A stretch of 55,305 nucleotides of DNA from contig CAZVKG010000016.1 in NCBI GenBank assembly GCA_964627665.1, positions 1 through 55,305 of the forward strand, in the 5' to 3' direction. The notes below the pieces were generated by a model. It saw only the letters and a program-made list of their open reading frames with translations. It made no database searches and had not been told where the DNA came from. Of this stretch, positions 25,907 to 35,443 are shown in pieces (the first letter of the stretch is position 1; every line of letters starts with the position of its first letter). This DNA comes from UBA1351 sp964627665. GTDB lineage: Bacteria > Bacillota > Clostridia > Lachnospirales > Vallitaleaceae. The position numbers and the translations under genes are program-made.

Positions 25907-26884
25907 ATGGCGGATATAAGCGTCACACAAAAAAAGAATTATTTTAAATCAGGAGCAGCTCAAAAATTGTTAGCATTAGGAGCGCTCGTATTACTAATTT
26001 TGTTTTTTACACTAGCTTCACCAGTATTTATGACAAGTTCAAATGTCATTAGTATTTTGTTAGCCACTGCGGTCAACGGAGTTTTAGCCGTAGGAGTTAC
26101 CTTTGTTATTATCACAGGAGGAATTGATCTTTCTATTGGTACCGGTATGACATTTGCATCAGTAATGACTGGTGTTGCGGTGACGTTTCTAGGTCTACCG
26201 ATTTTTATTGGTGTTATTGTCGGAATATTGACCGGAGCTCTTATTGGTTTTATCAATGGATTTAACGTGGCAAAATTAAAAATCCCGGCATTTATTGCAA
26301 CACTTGGAATGATGATGGTCACTAAAGGCTTATCCCTTGTGGTATCCGGTGCTAAACCGATATATTTCATCGATACGCCGAATTTTGCCAATATTTCAAA
26401 AGCAACGTTTTTTGGAATTCCGTCAGGCGTCATTATTTTCTTTCTTGCAGCGATACTCGCACATATTATATTGAATAAAACAATTATCGGACGTTTCAAT
26501 TTTGCCATTGGAAGTAATCTACAAGCAACGCGTTTATCCGGAATTAATACAGACCGGTGGCTTATTGTTATTCATAGTATAACCGGAGCGTTTGTCGGAC
26601 TTGCAGGCGTGATTATGGCAGCAAGACTAAACTCAGCACAGCCGGCGCTTGGTCAAGGATACGAGCTTGATGCTATTGCAGCAGTAGTTATTGGAGGAAC
26701 GTCTCTAAGTGGAGGAAAAGGAACCATATCCGGAACCGTCATCGGCGCCTTTATTATGAGTGTTTTATTAAATGGATTACGGATTATGTCAGTACCTCAA
26801 GAATGGCAAACCGTATTAACCGGAGTGATCGTTATTGTGGCAGTTTTTGTGGATATCTATCGACGCAACAAGCAATCTACATGA
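25907..26884 (+). CDS. rbsC: Sugar ABC transporter permease, RbsC type
   Basis: The protein has 325 residues and about ten membrane segments, with the family motif GGIDLSIGTGMTFASVM near residues 72-88. It also has the conserved AAVVIGGTSLSGGKGTISGTVIGA loop, quoted in part (IGGTSLSGGKGT). The start is ATG 25907 after GGAGG; earlier in-frame starts at 25871 and 25895 overlap or abut that box. It is the channel of the CUT2 importer. Confidence 0.93.
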   Translation: MADISVTQKKNYFKSGAAQKLLALGALVLLILFFTLASPVFMTSSNVISILLATAVNGVLAVGVTFVIITGGIDLSIGTGMTFASVMTGVAVTFLGLPIFIGVIVGILTGALIGFINGFNVAKLKIPAFIATLGMMMVTKGLSLVVSGAKPIYFIDTPNFANISKATFFGIPSGVIIFFLAAILAHIILNKTIIGRFNFAIGSNLQATRLSGINTDRWLIVIHSITGAFVGLAGVIMAARLNSAQPALGQGYELDAIAAVVIGGTSLSGGKGTISGTVIGAFIMSVLLNGLRIMSVPQEWQTVLTGVIVIVAVFVDIYRRNKQST

Positions 26885-26886
26885 TT

Positions 26887-26909
26887 TGAAACAAGTGAGA
26901 ACTTGTTCA
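26887..26909 (+). other. Intercistronic hairpin between permease and binding protein genes
   Basis: ACAAGT and ACTTGT pair around GAGA, extended by TGA/TCA with one bulged A. There is no T run. Such elements before binding-protein genes often stabilise the downstream mRNA, since the binding protein is needed in excess. Confidence 0.45.
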
Positions 26910-26953
26910 GATAAACTATATTCATCATGAGAAATAAAAGGAGGAAACAAGGT

Positions 26954-28000
26954 ATGAAAAAAGTAGTCAGTATAATTATGGTTATGATGCTAATGGTAGC
27001 TCTTTTAGCAGGGTGTGGTAAAGAAGAAACGACAGATAGTGTAGCAAGCGATTCAACAGGGGGAGCAGTACAAGAAGCGGATACGACAACAAATGATTCA
27101 GAAGAAGCGGATACGACAACAGAAGATGAGTCATTATATATTCCTGTTATTTCAAAAGGCTTCCAACATCAATTTTGGCAAGCAGTTAAAAAAGGTGCTG
27201 AACAAGCAGCAATGGATTATGGTGTAACAATTACATTTGAAGGTCCTGAGACAGAAGCCATGGTTGACAAGCAAATCGAAATGATTGAGGCAGCATTAAG
27301 TAAAAATCCGGATGCTATCGCTCTTGCAGCATTAGACTCAAAAGCAGTTATTCCTTTAATTGAAAGAGCGACAGAAGAAGGGATTCCTGTTATCGGTTTT
27401 GACTCTGGTGTAGATAGTGATTTGATTGCAGCAACGGCAGCAACAGATAACTATGCAGCATCTATGTATGCAGCAGATAAAATGGCAGAATTTATTGGTG
27501 AAGAAGGTAAAGTAGCCATGGTTGTTCATGACCAAACATCAAAAACAGGCGTTGATCGACGAGACGGGTTCAAAGACCGAATTGAAGATAAGTATCCTAA
27601 TATTGAAATCGTAGATATTCAATATGGAGAAGGAGACCAGTTAAAATCAACAGAAATTGCAAAAGCAATATTAACAGCGAATCCTGACTTAGATGGTTTC
27701 TTTGGAGCAAACGAAGGTTCAATTATTGGTGTACTTAACGCGATCCGTGAAAATGGTTTAGAAGGTGAAATCGCTGCAATCGGATATGATTCAGGAAAAG
27801 CACAAATGGATGCAATACGTGAAGGAACGATTAATGGAGCAATATCTCAAGACCCAATCGGCATTGGATATAAAGCGGTAGAAGCAGCGGTAAAAGCTGT
27901 TCGAGGTGAAGAGTTAGAAGAAAATATCGATACAGGATTTGTTTGGTATGATGCAAGTAATATTGATAGTGAAGACGTCTTCCCAGTTCTTTACGAGTAA
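26954..28000 (+). CDS. rbsB: Sugar-binding lipoprotein of the CUT2 importer, RbsB type
   Basis: The protein has 348 residues. It has a signal peptide with lipobox LLAGC (lipidated Cys near residue 21) and an acidic Thr-rich linker (about 22-60) with an internal repeat. The type I binding fold follows (VISKGFQHQFWQAVKKGAEQAA, ALAALDSKAVIPLI, GVDRRDGFKDRI, FFGANEGSIIGVLNAI). It delivers the sugar to RbsAC. ATG 26954 behind AGGAGG is chosen over 26927. It is paralogous to the anchored sensor protein at 23252. Confidence 0.93.
   Translation: MKKVVSIIMVMMLMVALLAGCGKEETTDSVASDSTGGAVQEADTTTNDSEEADTTTEDESLYIPVISKGFQHQFWQAVKKGAEQAAMDYGVTITFEGPETEAMVDKQIEMIEAALSKNPDAIALAALDSKAVIPLIERATEEGIPVIGFDSGVDSDLIAATAATDNYAASMYAADKMAEFIGEEGKVAMVVHDQTSKTGVDRRDGFKDRIEDKYPNIEIVDIQYGEGDQLKSTEIAKAILTANPDLDGFFGANEGSIIGVLNAIRENGLEGEIAAIGYDSGKAQMDAIREGTINGAISQDPIGIGYKAVEAAVKAVRGEELEENIDTGFVWYDASNIDSEDVFPVLYE
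27072..27121 (+). repeat. Direct 20-base repeat in the lipoprotein linker
   Basis: The same 20 bases occur at 27072-27091 and 27102-27121, a 30-base period that encodes EADTTT twice. It lies in the flexible linker between lipid anchor and binding domain and could vary in copy number. Confidence 0.8.
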
Positions 28001-28048
28001 ATCCAATTAAATAATAGTTTATGTGGTAAAATAATAATAAAAATATCA

Positions 28049-28087
28049 AGCACAACACCCCTTGTCAACTCAAGGGCGTGTTGTGCT
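28049..28087 (+). other. Strong bulged hairpin before fucI
   Basis: AGCACAACAC (28049-28058) pairs with GTGTTGTGCT (28078-28087), and CCCTTG pairs with CAAGGG with one bulged C and a six-base loop. This gives 16 base pairs with no T run after it. It is probably a processing, stability or attenuation element between transporter and enzyme genes. Confidence 0.65.
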
Positions 28088-28114
28088 AAGAGCATAAGAA
28101 GGAGGCAAAAAAGA

Positions 28115-29902
28115 ATGGAAAAAAAATTCAGATTAAATGGAAGCTTACCCAAAGTAGGTATTCGCCCAACTATCGATGGCCGACGCCATGGTGTTCGAGA
28201 ATCGCTTGAAGAACAAACCATGACAATGGCAAAAAATGCTGCAAAATTTATTGAAGAAAATGTGAGACATGCCAGTGGTGAGCCGGTAGAATGTGTTATT
28301 GCAGATACAACCATTGGTGGCGTATCTGAAGCGGCAGCCTGTGAAGAAAAATTCCAACGCCAAGGTGTTGGTCTTTCCTTAACCGTCACACCGTGTTGGT
28401 GTTACGGAACAGAAACCATTGATATGAATGCCATGCGTCCAAAAGCAATCTGGGGATTTAATGGAACCGAACGCCCGGGAGCGGTATATTTGGCAGCAGC
28501 GGCAGCAGGACATGACCAATTAGGCCTTCCTGTCTTTACCATTTACGGCCAAGATGTTCAAGATGGTGGTGATGAAACGATTCCTGAAGATGTACAGCGT
28601 AAACTACTCCTATTTATTCGATCAGGAATAGCTGTTGCAACCATGAAAGACAAAGCATACTTATCGGTTGGAACCGTATCCATGGGGATTGCCGGATCGG
28701 TTGTTGACGCCAACTTCTTTAATGACTATCTAGGTATGCGTAATGAGTATGTGGATATGTGCGAAATCTCACGACGTATTCAAGAAAATATATTTGATCA
28801 AGAAGAATATGAAAAAGCCTTGGCTTGGGTTAAAGATAACTGTAAAGAAGGCCCGGATTATAATAAAACACCGTGGGACCGCAAAGATTTAGATGCCTAT
28901 TGGGAATATGTGGTCAAGATGACCCTTATATTTAGAGATTTAATGGTGGGTAATCCAAGACTCAAAGAACTTGGCTTTGCCGAAGAAGCGGCCGGACATC
29001 ATGCTATAGCAGCCGGATTTCAAGGTCAACGCCAATGGACGGATTACCTTCCCAATGGTGACTTTTTAGAGACGATGTTAAATTCCTCCTTTGATTGGAA
29101 TGGTATTCGTGAAGCCTTTGTCGTAGCGACAGAAAATGATAGTTTAAACGGTGCACCTATGCTGTTTGGACATCTATTAACAGGAACGGCACAAATATTC
29201 TCCGACGTCAGAACTTATTGGAGCCCTGAAGCCGTTAAGCGTGTAACGGGACATGATCTTACAGGTCGAGCAGTCAATGGTATTATTCATTTGATTAACA
29301 GTGGCTCAACGACATTAGACGGAACAGGACAACAGAGTAATGAACAGGGCCAACCCGTCATGAAACCCTATTGGGAAATCCAAGAAGAAGAAGCCAAGCG
29401 TTGTCTTGATGCAACAAGCTTCTGTCCGGCAAACAGAGAGTATTTCCGCGGCGGTGGATTCTCGTCCCGTTTTGTAACACGAGAAAATATGCCGGTGACT
29501 ATGTCTCGAATCAACATAATCAAAGGTCTAGGACCGGTCTTACAGATTGCAGAAGGATATACGGTGGAGTTACCGGATGAAGTCCATGATGTTTTGGATC
29601 AACGAACAGATCCGGCGTGGCCAACAACCTGGTTCACACCAATTTTAACCGGCCAAGGCGCCTTTAAAGATGTCTATTCAGTAATGAATACATGGGGCGC
29701 TAATCATGGAGCCATCAGCTATGGACACATTGGAGATCAGTTAATCACGTTAGCATCTATGTTAAGAATACCCGTGAGCATGCATAATGTCGATTCACAG
29801 CGTATATTCAGACCAAAGGCATGGAGCGGATTCGGAACAACAGATTTAGAAGGCGCAGACTTTAGAGCGTGTCAATCTTATGGAGCGCTATACAAAAAAT
29901 AG
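28115..29902 (+). CDS. fucI: L-fucose isomerase
   Basis: This 595-residue protein is the usual length of L-fucose/D-arabinose isomerase. Recognisable segments are KVGIRPTIDGRRHGVRESLE at the N-terminus, CWCYGTETIDM, WGFNGTERPGAVYLAA and GANHGAISYGHIGDQL near the C-terminus. It converts L-fucose to L-fuculose in the cytoplasm. AGGAGG precedes the ATG and the kinase follows after 18 bases. It supplies the aldolase at the head of the BMC operon. Confidence 0.96.
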   Translation: MEKKFRLNGSLPKVGIRPTIDGRRHGVRESLEEQTMTMAKNAAKFIEENVRHASGEPVECVIADTTIGGVSEAAACEEKFQRQGVGLSLTVTPCWCYGTETIDMNAMRPKAIWGFNGTERPGAVYLAAAAAGHDQLGLPVFTIYGQDVQDGGDETIPEDVQRKLLLFIRSGIAVATMKDKAYLSVGTVSMGIAGSVVDANFFNDYLGMRNEYVDMCEISRRIQENIFDQEEYEKALAWVKDNCKEGPDYNKTPWDRKDLDAYWEYVVKMTLIFRDLMVGNPRLKELGFAEEAAGHHAIAAGFQGQRQWTDYLPNGDFLETMLNSSFDWNGIREAFVVATENDSLNGAPMLFGHLLTGTAQIFSDVRTYWSPEAVKRVTGHDLTGRAVNGIIHLINSGSTTLDGTGQQSNEQGQPVMKPYWEIQEEEAKRCLDATSFCPANREYFRGGGFSSRFVTRENMPVTMSRINIIKGLGPVLQIAEGYTVELPDEVHDVLDQRTDPAWPTTWFTPILTGQGAFKDVYSVMNTWGANHGAISYGHIGDQLITLASMLRIPVSMHNVDSQRIFRPKAWSGFGTTDLEGADFRACQSYGALYKK

Positions 29903-29920
29903 GCATAAGGAGGTTCTTTA

Positions 29921-31291
29921 ATGCAAGTTTTAGCCTTTGACTTAGGTGCAAGTAACGGTCGAGCCATTGTAGGTGAATACAATCGAGGAAAGATTGTCCT
30001 ACATGAAGTGCATCGCTTTGCCAATAATCCGGTGAAGATGAATAACTATCTCTATTGGGACTTTCCGCGCTTACTTTTTGAATTAAAAACAGCCTTGATA
30101 AAAGCAGAAAATCAGGGCTATAAAATTCAAAGTATAGGTATCGATTCATGGGGCGTAGACTACGGTGTGCTCGACGACGAAGGCGAGTTGATGGCAAACC
30201 CCATTCACTACCGAGATGAACGTTGTAGCCAAGGGATGAAGGTCTTATTAGAAAAGTATGATAAAAATACCTTGAAGGAAAAAACGGGTATGGATCTTGT
30301 TTCTTACAATACCATTAATCAATTGATGGTGGACCGATATATTCGCTGGGATCAAGCCGCCGCTATTTTGAATACGCCGGATTTATTCAACTATTTTTTA
30401 ACAGGGAAGAAAGGGTCTGAATATAGTATGGCGACGACAACCCAGCTTCTAGATTATGAAACAATGGATTGGAATCAACCCTTAATCCAAGAACTTGGCT
30501 TTAATCCGTCCTTGTTTATGCCAATCACTCAATCGGGGTCGAATCTAGGACCTGTAAAAGAAGAGATTGCCAAAGAATTAGGTATTCAAACCTTTGATGT
30601 TATTTCCGTCACAAGCCATGATACGGCATTGGCTCTTCAGGGACTTCCCATGGAAGAGGATTATCTGTTTATTGCAACAGGGACATGGGTTATCGTTGGA
30701 GCCAAACAAGAAAAAATGACCATGAATGAAAAAGTGATGGAATATGGATTAACCAATGAAGGCGGACGGTATCCATCCGTTAACTTGTTGAAAAATCATG
30801 TCGGACTTTGGATTTTGCAAGAGTCCAAGCGCTACTGGGAAAACAATGGGGTGAATATTGGCTTTGGTGAAATGGTTGAAGTTGCACGAGAAGCATCAAT
30901 CAATAGCATAATTAACATTTATGATTCTCGTTTTTTTGAACCGGGAGACATGCCGACCAAGGTTCAAGACTATTGCAGAGAAACAAAGCAGCAAGTTCCC
31001 AACACAATCGGTGAGATTGTACGTGTTATTGAAGAAAGCCTTGCCAAACAAATCGCAAAGACTTTATCAGAACTTGAAGAAGCCGTTGACAAAAGCTATG
31101 ATCGCGTATGTATGTTCGGAGGCGGCGTTCAAGACCAGTTGCTTTGTCAGTTGATTGAAAAATACAGTAAGAAAAAGCTGATTTTTGCTTCTAAAGAAGC
31201 AACAGCCCTTGGAAATATCACAGAGCAATTTATTGCATTAGGTACGATGAAGGAAGAAGAACGTATAAAAGTACTAGAAGCAAGCATGTAA
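29921..31291 (+). CDS. L-fuculokinase/rhamnulokinase (FGGY family, RhaB-like)
   Basis: The protein has 456 residues. The FGGY fold starts VLAFDLGASNGRAIVGEY (phosphate loop), with SIGIDSWGVDYG carrying the likely catalytic Asp, SVTSHDTALALQ, and FGGGVQDQLL near the C-terminus. By sequence it resembles rhamnulokinases, which in many clostridia phosphorylate L-fuculose and L-rhamnulose. Next to fucI, and without a rhamnose isomerase, L-fuculose is the likely substrate. A strong terminator follows. Confidence 0.88.
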   Translation: MQVLAFDLGASNGRAIVGEYNRGKIVLHEVHRFANNPVKMNNYLYWDFPRLLFELKTALIKAENQGYKIQSIGIDSWGVDYGVLDDEGELMANPIHYRDERCSQGMKVLLEKYDKNTLKEKTGMDLVSYNTINQLMVDRYIRWDQAAAILNTPDLFNYFLTGKKGSEYSMATTTQLLDYETMDWNQPLIQELGFNPSLFMPITQSGSNLGPVKEEIAKELGIQTFDVISVTSHDTALALQGLPMEEDYLFIATGTWVIVGAKQEKMTMNEKVMEYGLTNEGGRYPSVNLLKNHVGLWILQESKRYWENNGVNIGFGEMVEVAREASINSIINIYDSRFFEPGDMPTKVQDYCRETKQQVPNTIGEIVRVIEESLAKQIAKTLSELEEAVDKSYDRVCMFGGGVQDQLLCQLIEKYSKKKLIFASKEATALGNITEQFIALGTMKEEERIKVLEASM

Positions 31292-31299
31292 GTGACTAA

Positions 31300-31340
31300 A
31301 AAAAGCTGCCGCCAATGAATATCGTTGGCGGCAGCTTTTT
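31300..31340 (+). terminator. Intrinsic terminator after the fucose operon
   Basis: A 16-base-pair stem with the GC-rich core GCTGCCGCC/GGCGGCAGC, a nine-base loop and flanking A and T runs. It may work in both directions, since the next gene converges on it. Confidence 0.95.
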
Positions 31341-31363
31341 TACTTTACTTCAGGATAGTTTCT

Positions 31364-31867
31364 TTATTGATCATAAGTTTTTACATCAAGTGCACCATGA
31401 TTTAAAAACTTTGTGTTAAAGACACGGGCTTCTTCTTCGTTTGAGTCGACTAAAAGAACAGTATGATCTTTTAATATAGCTTGTTCAAACTTTTTGATAT
31501 CTGAAGATGGAATTCCTTTTTTGGCTAAATATTTGCTTAAATCCTTTTCTTCTTCCTTAGAGATGCTATAGAATAGAGGGCCAGTAATGGTAACAGCACC
31601 ATTGTTTGAATACGAAAAAACACCAATACCATATGGATATGTGTATGAGTTGGTGCTATTTCCGCCTAGGGGAATTACAGACTCTACAGACTCCTTATCC
31701 TTTTTATTTTCATCCGGATTAATGTTGGTTGCCCCTAATACGGTTGTATCTTCAGATTTATTGACAATAGATGTATCCTTAACATTGATATTTTCATTCT
31801 CTAATTGTTTGAGTAAATTAATAGCTTCATCTTCTAATTCAAAGGTGGCAATAATTAATTTTTTCAT
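31364..31867 (-). CDS. Small protein with general-stress (YflT/GSP17M-like) fold, function unknown
   Basis: The protein has 167 residues. It begins KKLIIATFELEDEAINLLKQLENENI, the ferredoxin-like start of general stress protein 17M/YflT-type domains. A Gly/Ser/Tyr-rich middle (about 70-105) and a second alpha-beta half (HTVLLVDSNEEEARVFNTKF) follow. There is no signal peptide. AGGAGG precedes the start on the minus strand, and TTATAAT about 50 bases upstream is a possible -10. It stands alone between terminators. The assignment is by fold pattern only. Confidence 0.6.
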   Translation of the reverse strand: MKKLIIATFELEDEAINLLKQLENENINVKDTSIVNKSEDTTVLGATNINPDENKKDKESVESVIPLGGNSTNSYTYPYGIGVFSYSNNGAVTITGPLFYSISKEEEKDLSKYLAKKGIPSSDIKKFEQAILKDHTVLLVDSNEEEARVFNTKFLNHGALDVKTYDQ

Positions 31868-32007
31868 AGATATAACCTCCTAGGTCAAAAAAATATTGAA
31901 TAATTGCAAAATACTAATATACTAATATTATAACATAATTTTTTTGAATTTTAAAATTTAGAAGGCTTAGAGAGTCCATGGTTTTTGAAGCTCAGTGGAT
32001 GATGTAG

Positions 32008-33534
32008 CTAAGCATGATTGCGTTTGGCGTATTCTTTTGGAGAACAACCATGGATGGCCTTGAATTTTTTGCTAAAATAAAAGACATCCGAATAGCCAAC
32101 GAGCTCTGAGATTTCTGTAATGGAATAGTCAGTGTTAGCCAAGAGGTCTTTGGCTTTATCCATACGGACGTTGGTAAGGTATTGTAGCAAGGAATGCTGG
32201 GTAATCTTTTTAAAAGTGGTACCTAAATAGGTCGGAGTGAAGTCAAAATAAGCAGATATTTCTGCGACAGATAAGTCGTTTGCAGCATAGTTTTTATTAA
32301 TATAGTCGATGACTTTATTGACTAAGACGGTATTGGAGGGTTTATCGTGGACGACCGTTTCTAAACATTGCTGTATGTAGAGTAGCATGCTTTCTTTTAT
32401 ATCGGTTAATGTATAATTGTCTAATATCAAATCTTGAATCGTAGTCTCTATGAGATTAAATTGATGGGGATAACTTATTTTTAGAGTGATAAAAATTTCT
32501 GTAATCGCAATTTGTAGATAATCATAGGACTGGGCTTGTTGAATATTAAAAAATAAATTATCAAGTAATTCTTGAATGGCCTTTATATCTTTGGCATTCA
32601 GATAAACGGTCAGTTGGTTTCGTATAGAGACAGAACCGGAACTTGTTGGGGGGCTTGTGGTGGAATTAGCGAGAATAATGCGCTCAGTTGGCTTGAAATA
32701 GCGTATGTTTAAGGCCATAAAAGTTGCCTGATAAGTATCTGGCCAATTGGCTGCTATAGCTAAGATATGGCTGAATCCGGCATAGTAGGGAATGGTTTTA
32801 AGGTGAAGTTGATCAAACACCTGTGTGAACAGCTGGATAAGTGTATCGCGCGTAATCGATTCAGATGAAAGTACCTGAACCATCGTGATGGATTCTGATT
32901 CTTGAAAGGAAATGATATCATAGTCTTGACTGAGTTCACCTTCAAATACGGTGGATAAATGGTGAGTGATTTGCTCAAGATAGGCGTGGTGATGGGTTGG
33001 CAGGTAAATACTCACAAATGCGGTGAAGGCATACCGTGAAATCTCAGGGAGGCTATCGGCTAAGGTGGAAAAAGTCATGGATCCATCAATAACTTTATAC
33101 AAATTATTTTTTTGGATATAGCGTTGATAGTTGTGTAGGTCAAGGTCTGCCTTGTTTTGTTCAAGGATTCGGATTTTACAACTTTCAAGGGTTTTGTTGA
33201 GATCTGCTTTATTAATAGGTTTGACCAAGTAATCTTCAACCTTTAATTTTAAGGCTGTTTGTGCATAATCAAAGCGGTTAAACCCCGTCAAAATAATAAT
33301 TTTTGTTTTATATTTATGTGTATAGACATGTTCAGCAACTTGCAAACCGGACATGGAAGGCATATTAATATCAAGAAGCAATATATCAACCTCTTTTTGG
33401 TCTAATAAACGGATGGTTTCTTCGCCAGTTTCAGCTTCTCCAACACAAGTCATATCGAGAGATTCCCAATCAATAATTTTTTTGATACGTTGACGGATAA
33501 AGTATTCGTCATCGGCAATAAGTACGTTAAACAT
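32008..33534 (-). CDS. Response regulator, YesN type, receiver plus AraC output domain
   Basis: The protein has 508 residues. The receiver has phospho-acceptor D55 (LLLDINMP) and acidic pair DD at 8-9. The C-terminal AraC domain shows LSVAEISAYFDFTPTYLGTTFKK and ITEISELVGYSDVFYFSKKFK. It is downstream of the sensor kinase on the minus strand with an 18-base gap. The pair is divergent from the sugar ABC operon at 35444 and most likely controls it. Confidence 0.92.
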   Translation of the reverse strand: MFNVLIADDEYFIRQRIKKIIDWESLDMTCVGEAETGEETIRLLDQKEVDILLLDINMPSMSGLQVAEHVYTHKYKTKIIILTGFNRFDYAQTALKLKVEDYLVKPINKADLNKTLESCKIRILEQNKADLDLHNYQRYIQKNNLYKVIDGSMTFSTLADSLPEISRYAFTAFVSIYLPTHHHAYLEQITHHLSTVFEGELSQDYDIISFQESESITMVQVLSSESITRDTLIQLFTQVFDQLHLKTIPYYAGFSHILAIAANWPDTYQATFMALNIRYFKPTERIILANSTTSPPTSSGSVSIRNQLTVYLNAKDIKAIQELLDNLFFNIQQAQSYDYLQIAITEIFITLKISYPHQFNLIETTIQDLILDNYTLTDIKESMLLYIQQCLETVVHDKPSNTVLVNKVIDYINKNYAANDLSVAEISAYFDFTPTYLGTTFKKITQHSLLQYLTNVRMDKAKDLLANTDYSITEISELVGYSDVFYFSKKFKAIHGCSPKEYAKRNHA

Positions 33535-33552
33535 AGATAAACTCCTTTACAT

Positions 33553-35262
33553 TTATGCTTTGATGCGTATAATTACGAGGCATCCTTTTGGTCTGTTTTC
33601 TGTAATGGTAATACCATAGTCGTTGCCATAATATAATTTGATGCGTTGGTTAGCATTTTTTAATCCAAAGCTTCGGCTGTCGTGGTCCCAGATTTGGTCA
33701 ATGGTTTCCGTACTGATGCCGACACCGTTGTCTTGAACATGGAAAAAGACGGAGCCGCCTTTTTCAAAGACGCGAATATGAATATGACCTTTTCCATTCA
33801 TTTCTTTTATACCGTGGTAAATACTGTTTTCGACAATCGGTTGAAGTAGCAACTTGAGGCACTGTTTATTCTTTAAGTAGTCAGAACATTCAATCTGATA
33901 GTCGAATTTTTTATAGTAGCGAACCAGCATGATTTTAAGATAGGACTCAATGATGGATAATTCCTGCCCAATGGTTATATATATGCTTCCATCATTGAGG
34001 GTTTCACGATAAAAATTTGAAAGGTGCATGACCACATCCACAAGAATATCTTTTTCTTCCATTTCGGCTAGGGAACATACATTATCTAGAGCGTTATATA
34101 GAAAATGCGGATTGACTTGTTGTTGCAACAGATCGAGGGAGAGTTTTTCCTTTAACTGCTGTTCGTGAATAAGGTCGGATGTTAGTTTAGTTTGTGCCTT
34201 TAACATGGCGTTAAATTCATGATATAAAAACTGAATGTCTTTATCATAGGTTTCATTGTTAAGCGGAGTCCAGTCGCCCTTGATGACTTTTTGGATATGG
34301 CGGATTAAAAAATCAATAGGCATGGTAATAGTTCTTGAAATTTTAAGGGACAATAAACTGGCTAATAACAAACCTAGTATGGTAATTCCAGCAGATATAA
34401 GGATGAGAGAGTACATGGGTTCTAGGAAAAAGTTGCGGTTAATGGCGTAGACTAGATACCAATCTAGTCGTGGGTAAAATTGATAAAAAACAATATCGTC
34501 ATTGACATAATTATAACCGGAAGATTCAGGAACGATAATATCCAAAAAATCGGCATAGTATTGATATAATTGGTAAGAACCGTCTGTGCTTCGGACAAAT
34601 CCATGATAATCTACAATAAATTGATTGCTATAATGTTGGGTAGATGTATTGTTGTAGATGTTGGATATGGATGTCTCGGGAATAGAGATTTCTATATAGC
34701 CGAGTAATTTGGCATCGTTATAGCCATAAAATTCTTGTACATATGAAATAACGCTTACGGTCTGATTTGGGTAGTAGGCCTTTATTTTTTCCCGTGAAAT
34801 CCATAAGTTCTCGGATATATTAATACCATCAATATTGGGCGGAGTACTAGCATTATCTGTTGTGGAAATAAGAGCACGCGAGTCTGAATAGATTGAAACT
34901 GAATGAATAAATGGTGTGGATTGAATAATTGTGTTGATATCATTTTTTAAATTAAAGGCATCGAGCGGATTAAAGGATTCCGGGGCGGCATTAAATTTAG
35001 AGGTAAACGTCTGAACAGATGGCGTAACGGCGATGGTTTTTCCAAAGTTTTCAACGGTATTTAAGGTGGTATCCAGTTGTTTGGTGATATAATCCAATTC
35101 ATTCATCGAAGCGGTGGAGGTTAGGCGAATGTGGTAATTGTACATAATAATAGCAGTTGTAATAAAAATAAGGTATATGGAAAGAATGGATGTTATCAAA
35201 ATTCCAACAAAGATTTTATGTTTGATACGTAAATTTTTTATACGGTAAAAAAGTTGCTTCAT
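33553..35262 (-). CDS. Sensor histidine kinase, YesM type
   Basis: The protein has 569 residues. Two membrane helices (about 16-38 and 275-300) flank an extracytoplasmic sensor. HAMP, the His box QQVNPHFLYNALDN (about residue 370) and the ATPase motifs PIVENSIYHG and VQDNGVGI follow. The start is ATG at 35260-35262 behind AAAGGAG; the reading frame continues 41 codons further upstream without a ribosome site. It is probably the sensor for the substrate of the importer encoded divergently. Confidence 0.9.
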   Translation of the reverse strand: MKQLFYRIKNLRIKHKIFVGILITSILSIYLIFITTAIIMYNYHIRLTSTASMNELDYITKQLDTTLNTVENFGKTIAVTPSVQTFTSKFNAAPESFNPLDAFNLKNDINTIIQSTPFIHSVSIYSDSRALISTTDNASTPPNIDGINISENLWISREKIKAYYPNQTVSVISYVQEFYGYNDAKLLGYIEISIPETSISNIYNNTSTQHYSNQFIVDYHGFVRSTDGSYQLYQYYADFLDIIVPESSGYNYVNDDIVFYQFYPRLDWYLVYAINRNFFLEPMYSLILISAGITILGLLLASLLSLKISRTITMPIDFLIRHIQKVIKGDWTPLNNETYDKDIQFLYHEFNAMLKAQTKLTSDLIHEQQLKEKLSLDLLQQQVNPHFLYNALDNVCSLAEMEEKDILVDVVMHLSNFYRETLNDGSIYITIGQELSIIESYLKIMLVRYYKKFDYQIECSDYLKNKQCLKLLLQPIVENSIYHGIKEMNGKGHIHIRVFEKGGSVFFHVQDNGVGISTETIDQIWDHDSRSFGLKNANQRIKLYYGNDYGITITENRPKGCLVIIRIKA

Positions 35263-35267
35263 AATAT

Positions 35268-35285
35268 AATCTCCTTTGGAGGATT
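35268..35285 (-). promoter_or_regulatory. Small hairpin covering the kinase ribosome binding site
   Basis: On the minus-strand mRNA, CTCC pairs with the GGAG of the ribosome binding site across an AAA loop, extended by AAT/ATT around one bulge. It may lower kinase translation. Confidence 0.35.
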
Positions 35286-35443
35286 CATGATTATTGTATA
35301 AATAGTATATAATAGATTGGAGATTTTGTGGGGAAATATTGAAAAAGTACAAAAAAAAGAAAGTATGTCCATGGAAGTGGACCAATAATTTTGCTACTAT
35401 TGACGTGTTACTAATAAAATTATTTTATCAATGGGGGTACCAA

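Noticed and set aside
25960..26508. A 182-residue antisense open frame opposite rbsC
   Set aside because: It is antisense to a conserved permease, with no start signal and no recognisable domain.
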